Shown here: one piece after another, positions 59,277 to 64,000 of the stretch
Position numbering within the stretch: the first letter of the stretch is position 1
Layout: every line of letters starts with the position of its first letter
Origin: Phytophthora colocasiae
Taxonomy: Eukaryota; Oomycota; Peronosporomycetes; Peronosporales; Peronosporaceae
Direction of reading: 5' to 3'
Length of the DNA: 64,000 bases
Assembly (NCBI GenBank): GCA_018806915.1
Contig: JAGKQI010000105.1
Coordinates: forward strand, 2,232,001 to 2,296,000
Translations under genes and position numbers: made by a program
Notes under the pieces: generated by a model
The model's input: only the letters and a program-made list of their open reading frames with translations
What the model was told of the DNA's origin: nothing
Databases searched by the model: none

Positions 59277-62147
59277 TCAGCACCGCTCGAAAATCTTGTA
59301 AAGGTTGGTGAGGCAGGCCACGGGTGTAATAAGCTGCGTATCGTTTAGCTCATTCGGTGGACAAAACGTAGTGGCCTTGGTGGCTGGGAACAGCACGTGC
59401 TCCAACACCAGCGCTTCTCGTTCGGAATTGCCTGGGTACCGCATCTCACCGTACCAACGAGCGAGTACCTGCGCCACATTCTCAAAGCACGGTTCTTCTT
59501 CTTCCCAGTTCACTTCAGTCGCCAGGCGGAACACGAACTCAGGCAGTGAATGGATCGACGGCTCGTGGTCAGGGAGCAGTTGTGGCAGCGTCCGGAGCAT
59601 CCCTTGCGAGTCGATGTCGAGTGAGAAGTATTCGAACAGCATGGGGCCGTTTGTGATCAGCAACGTCTTGATTTCTTCTGCAAGCTGCTCTCGAGGACCG
59701 TCCTCTTCGACGTAGCCATTTCGAGGATTCTTGAGCGCTTCAAGCACCAGATCATAGATTGGAAATGCGGTTTGGAGACTAATCGGCCGCGTCTCCCCGA
59801 ACTGCAGTAAGACCTGCTGGTAGAACACATGAAACGCGATCTCGTCATGTCGAGCGATGTACAGCTTCGTTCGGTATTGCACTAGTGAAAACTGCTTGTC
59901 GACAACACCTACAAAGCTGTGTTCACGGAAGAGCTAGAAAGAGAATAGTTAGAATATCAATAAGCTTCCACAGTTCAGATCAGATAATCGTCCTTACCCT
60001 TGTAAGAGCCTTGTTTTTCTTCTGCCGCAACAAACTAAGTAAGTTTTGAACGCTCGAGAGCATCTGTGGACTCTGAGTCGCCTCCAGGCTATTCCGACGA
60101 TCATCTTCGCCTTCTGGCTCGGGCTCTACTTGTTTCAAACGGACAAAGAACACAATTCACGTTAGATCGACTGGGAGCACATATAAAAGTGTTCAAGTGC
60201 GGACCTTGGCTGGATTGGGTCTCAGACAACTTGCGTTTCCTGGGCTTTGTCATAGAGTCATTTTCGGTGCCGTCATCTCGCTTTGACGCTCTGTCTGGAC
60301 TGGCATCTTGTTCTTCTGTCGTACCCTGCCAGCTTGATTGAGACAGTTGGGATAATTGCGTTCTCTGGGACTCGAGGAAAAAGTACTTGTCGATCGTATT
60401 GGAGCGATGGTCGGTTCGAACCAAACGCTGCGGGGCCTGCGATTAACAACCACATCAATAACGCACAAAATGAAGCACAGATAGGCTCAAAATCAATACG
60501 TACCAGTGCAGGCTGGTACTTCTTGGAAGGTGGAGTTGGTTTTTGACTCAGGTCAAGCTCGATCGAGTCAGCAGACCGATCAGCTTCGTCTTCACTGTCA
60601 CTCTCACGCTTGTTCATCTCTTCATCACTTGATTCAGCTTTTTTCTCTTCCTGAACACTTTCACGTCTTCGCTGCTTTGCTGACGTATCATCACTATTGG
60701 CTGAGGATATTCCCATCATGGCGGTGATCGGTTGAACGGAGAAACTGCGGCTTTCATTGCTTCCTTTTAGTCGCTTCTCGATCGCCTGGCTGATCGAGTC
60801 GACAATATCTTCCTCATGTAGGAAGTGTACCTTATAGAATAGTATCAAACGTTAAATCGGGCATTACGGACAGAAGCAACTGTAGCACGCACCTCTCGTT
60901 TGGTCGGGTGGACATTTACGTCAATATTTCGCGGCGGGAGCTCCATGCTCAGGTAGATAAATGGGTGTGTGCTTTTGGGTAGATACAGCGAGTAGACGTA
61001 CTCACAGGCCCGCTTGAGGGATGGACACTCGACAAGACGGTCGTTGATAAAGAGGATAAAGTTGCTCTTTTTGAGACTACGATATGAAACCCGTCAGGTT
61101 AGATCAACATTGAAAGAAAATCAGTGACAGCAGAGACGTACTGGTAGTTGGCATTGCTGATGTATCCGTGAACTTGACGCTGCAGGTCCATCGACCCTGC
61201 AGCTGTTGGGTCTCGAATATGCTCAAAGGGAGTAAGTTCACTGGCCAGTTTGCTGCCGTAGATAGCTTTAATCACATCAAGCTGAGACGAACTCTGCGTC
61301 GTATTCACACCACACGAAGCTTCACGATGCTGTTAACAGTAGTAACCAGGAATCAGGACTTTTAAAAAGTGGTTAAACCAATTGCAAGAGAGTGAATGTT
61401 GCGTACCTTTTTGCAGACAAAACCCACGCCTTTTGCTCCAAAATGCACCGCATACTTCTGCACCACATCCAAAATCCGACTGTACTGCTCCGACGCATTC
61501 TTCAGCGCTTGTTTTCTCGTGCTCAAATTGTAAAATAAATCCTCCACCTACCATCCATCCACAACTGCATTAAATACTCTTCTTCATCAATCAACAACCG
61601 ATAAAATATACCACAATTTGCGTGCCGTTCTTTCCTGCACACGGTTTGGGATCTTTCGATTCTCCTAACTTCTTCGCCACCAATTTCCCGTCGCGATACG
61701 ATGCTCTACAGTACAAAACAGCCCACAAATATCACTTTCTATCCCTCAATAGTAACGTCAACATTGCTCTGTCACGCACTTGTAAGCGCAAGGTTCATCC
61801 GCCGTCCGGGACGTGATGGTTACATGTGCTACATGCGAAATACTCGCGAGTGCTTCACCTCGAAAGCCAAAACTCCGGATATTCTTCAGATCCTCAAAGG
61901 TCTTGAGTTTACTAGTCGTAAAACGTTCACAAACAATCTCCAAGTCCTGTCGTTGAATGCCCCGGCCGTTGTCCTGGATCTGAAGCAGCTTGAGACCTCC
62001 TTGACTCACTGTAACCGCCACATTTGTAGCCCCCGCATCCAGCGCATTCTCCAGTAATTCTTTCACTGCATTTGCAGGTCTATGTACCACTTCTCCAGCC
62101 GCAATGCGGTTCACCACGTCCGGACTTAGACGCTCGATACGTGCCAT
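59277..62147 (-). CDS. MLH1: DNA mismatch-repair protein MLH1
   Basis: MLH1 is the shared subunit of the MutL heterodimers. Nine exons (62147-61780, 61705-61612, 61547-61407, 61329-61142, 61076-60893, 60830-60504, 60436-60205, 60125-59998, 59933-59277) join in phase to 772 residues (human 756). The GHKL ATPase motifs are intact: [77 protein letters not shown] and [20 protein letters not shown] mark the end of the N-domain. A variable acidic linker follows, then the C-terminal dimerisation domain ([19 protein letters not shown]) and the strictly conserved terminal FERC. Exon 1 ends with a GTGCGT donor, supported by the homologous [12 protein letters not shown] across the junction. Confidence 0.96.
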
Positions 62148-62275
62148 CTTCGCTCCTGATTGAATTCTGACGTACTTTATAAAGGGAAAGGATATGATTG
62201 GCTGAAAAAAAAAGGTGGGGTTACGTTTCCATTAATAAAAACGTACCCCCTGCTGATGACAGTTGACAAGGAGTA
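62148..62275. promoter_or_regulatory. Divergent promoter region MLH1 / SPOC-like gene
   Basis: These 128 bp lie between two divergent start codons and must include both promoters. An A-rich run and a G/T-rich stretch are present; no motif is assigned. Confidence 0.4.
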
Positions 62276-63375
62276 ATGGTGGTGTTCAGCGTCTACAAGT
62301 CGTCCAAATATCTCTTCGACTGTGTGGGCATTGCGGACCCAACGTCACAGATATACCCGACAGTGAGATCCGATGAGATAGAAGCGCTTCAGTACGTTTT
62401 TTTTTGGAGTAAATTACCGCTTAAAACGGCAGCATTAGAGGAATACTGACGTGGTTTTGTTTTTTAGACTTAGTGTGGTAGATGTGATTAAGCGCGTAGA
62501 CTACGCTGAAGTGGACAGGCTTATTGCTTGTTGTGTGCAACATGTACTATTATATTGGAGGGTTTCTAAATGGGACAAGTGTTGACTTGGTATTACTTTG
62601 CAATATGCAGCCACCACAAACAATTGTGGTGCCGTCGACACACGGAGACATTGTCCAGTTCCAGCACTTTACGAAGTATCTGAAAGGCAAACAACGGGTG
62701 AGGGGGTGGAGATGATTAACTCAAGTGATTATATGATGCTGACTTTGTACATGTTGATGCGGTGTCAGGCTGGGGTAGTTCTACTTGAAGATGGTCAGCT
62801 CTTGATCCTTGCACCACTGGAGAAGGACGACTTGGGGTTACGCTGTGTGGTTGTCAAAGCGAAATCTACAGTGGAGGAACCGCATAACATGACAGCTACC
62901 GCTCCACAACAGGTAGAAAACGTCGACCCATCAGGGTCGGAAGATACAGGCGAGAAACATCGACGGCGTCGAGTTCGCCCTCGTAGTCGAGAGCGTTCGC
63001 GGACAGGGATAACAGATACTGTGCGTGGTGACTTACAAACCGAGTCGAAACAAAATAACCAGGTACTTCTGTTTTCTTGCTGTAATATCTCTCAATGCCG
63101 TTGTTCATGATTTGTTTGATATGAGTAACAGGTTGCAGTAGGAACTCCAGCTACTGCATCGAACGACAAGTTGGAAATGCTCTTCCATTACCCGCGGATT
63201 GAGAGGGCTACTAAAATTGCCCAATTCCGGTGCGTTCAGTATTCAGTACTTCGAAATATGATTGTTGATTGACACTTCGTTTTGATTCGTGTTCGTAAGT
63301 CAAGAGTACGAAGCATTTAATGAGCTCCACTACGAACTATTGCGGAAGTGGAGCAAGGCGGATCAAGATAGTTGA
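62276..63375 (+). CDS. SPOC-like domain protein
   Basis: Exons 62276-62391, 62468-62543, 62611-62697, 62769-63062, 63132-63229 and 63300-63375 join in phase to 248 residues. The first 130 residues (VFSVYKSSKYLFDCVGIADP, DVIKRVDYAEVDRLIACCVQ, FQHFTKYLKGKQRAGVVLLE, LLILAPLEKDD) follow the SPOC beta-barrel pattern, especially Y-L-K-x-K-Q-R-A-G-V-V and the following L-x-L-x-P. SPOC domains bind phosphorylated partners such as the RNA polymerase II tail. An Arg/Ser-rich stretch (RRRVRPRSRERSRTG) follows, then a C-terminal helical end (FNELHYELLRKWSKADQDS). No RRM domains are present. The assignment is by pattern, so moderate confidence. Confidence 0.65.
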
Positions 63376-63546
63376 AGACGCACACCAGACCAATGAGAGG
63401 CGTACGCCGCCTGAAACGAAATGTTTTTTTTTAAATAAAAGACCAAACGCCCTGGGTGAAAACCGTTAATACGAAATTGACCCATAGCCACGTTGTCTGC
63501 TCTTCCCCACTCTGCCCTCCCTCACTTTGGTTCTTGCCTTCCAATA

Positions 63547-64000
63547 TCAGTTCACTGCAAGCAAATATGCCAGCATTAACGATGCCGCGTCCAGAAGAAT
63601 TCCAACGAGTGCTTCCCACTTTACTTCTCGAACGAAGAGACCCTCTTCACTAATGAGGACATTGCAGATAACCCACGCTACCAACATGATACTAGCGACA
63701 ACGTACCAGAATGCCTTCCCTGTTATAGTGAATATTCGAAATCAGTTCATGTAGCAGCAAGCACCATACCAACAGAAATACAACAACGTACATTTAGGAT
63801 GAACACACGTTTGATCATGCTCCGAGATGTGGATGAGAACGTGGATCTCGTCCTTGCCCGCGTCAGCTAAGTCTGGAAAGCCAAAGGTAGCGTCTCCAAT
63901 ATTCCATGTCTGTGCCATCCTATTGGAGGTATCGTTCATCATCGCTGTGATGCCATCAGGAGTTTCGCCATTCTTCAGGTGCTGGACATCAGGGTCGTTC
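63547..64000 (-). CDS. Membrane protein, 3' end only
   Basis: The gene enters from the right edge. The visible exons are 64000-63792 and 63719-63547, joined through a split Trp codon. The first part reads HLKNGETPDGITAMMNDTSN and later FGFPDLADAGKDEIHVLIHI, a soluble segment. The second part has two hydrophobic helices (AFWYVVASIMLVAWVICNVL and ALVGILLDAASLMLAYLLAV) and ends at TGA 63547. It is probably a two-helix C-terminal membrane anchor. The family cannot be identified from this portion. Confidence 0.65.

Overview
The window looks like nuclear DNA of an oomycete, most probably a Phytophthora species or close relative. The evidence is: genes packed 60-600 bp apart on both strands; short GT-AG introns of about 55-170 bp; 12-helix folate-biopterin (BT1/FBT) transporters; a START+FYVE-type lipid-binding protein; Crinkler-like header domains; and Mutator, PIF/Harbinger and pogo-type DNA transposon sequences. 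A central-apparatus flagellar protein (SPAG6/PF16) fits a zoospore-forming organism. I rebuilt the exon-intron structures by hand from reading-frame phase, splice consensus and conserved protein sequence, so splice sites are inferred and not confirmed by transcripts.

Layout. 1-10.7 kb is ordinary conserved gene space: condensin CAP-H (cut by the left edge), a TPR protein, a large F-box-like/LRR/ankyrin protein, a divergent pair of oomycete-specific paralogues, a UPF0047/YjbQ enzyme, an F-box/SPRY protein, dephospho-CoA kinase and the meiotic recombination factor MND1. 10.7-17.9 kb is a rearranged accessory island. It holds four copies or fragments of a Crinkler-like header gene in both orientations (one pair forms a near-perfect 129-bp inverted repeat), an inverted and gutted MND1 copy, and a complete PIF/Harbinger transposon with TTA duplications, terminal repeats, an intact DDE transposase and a Myb-like partner gene. 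17.9-24.3 kb holds a secreted-type ferric reductase/NOX-like protein, a 447-bp pogo-like element with perfect 24-bp inverted repeats, and a tail-anchored protein.

25-46 kb contains four paralogues of a single-pass membrane family (DUF3712/LEA-2-like), spread over 20 kb and alternating in strand. Between them are housekeeping genes: YEATS4/GAS41, an FHA protein, MIC10, PDCD2/TSR4, a zinc-fold+RAP protein, a lysine-rich nucleolar-type protein, an SLC35B-type nucleotide-sugar transporter and SPAG6. 46-56 kb has two intact FBT transporters and one internally deleted FBT relic, with mitochondrial bL9, an MGMT-type DNA repair protein, an RluB-type pseudouridine synthase, a 21-bp minisatellite and a decayed Mutator transposase. 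56-64 kb has a START/FYVE protein, a thiolase resembling the trifunctional-protein beta subunit, the mismatch-repair gene MLH1 (nine exons), a SPOC-like protein and the end of a membrane protein cut by the right edge.

No single pathway unites the window. Several genes concern genome maintenance (CAP-H, MND1, MLH1, MGMT, YEATS4), but they are not arranged as a cluster. The most unusual parts are the Crinkler-like inverted-repeat island next to the apparently intact Harbinger element, the repeated pattern of gene copies that keep both ends but lost the middle, the strand-alternating membrane family, and a possible fusion of a Mis18/yippee-like zinc fold to a RAP domain.
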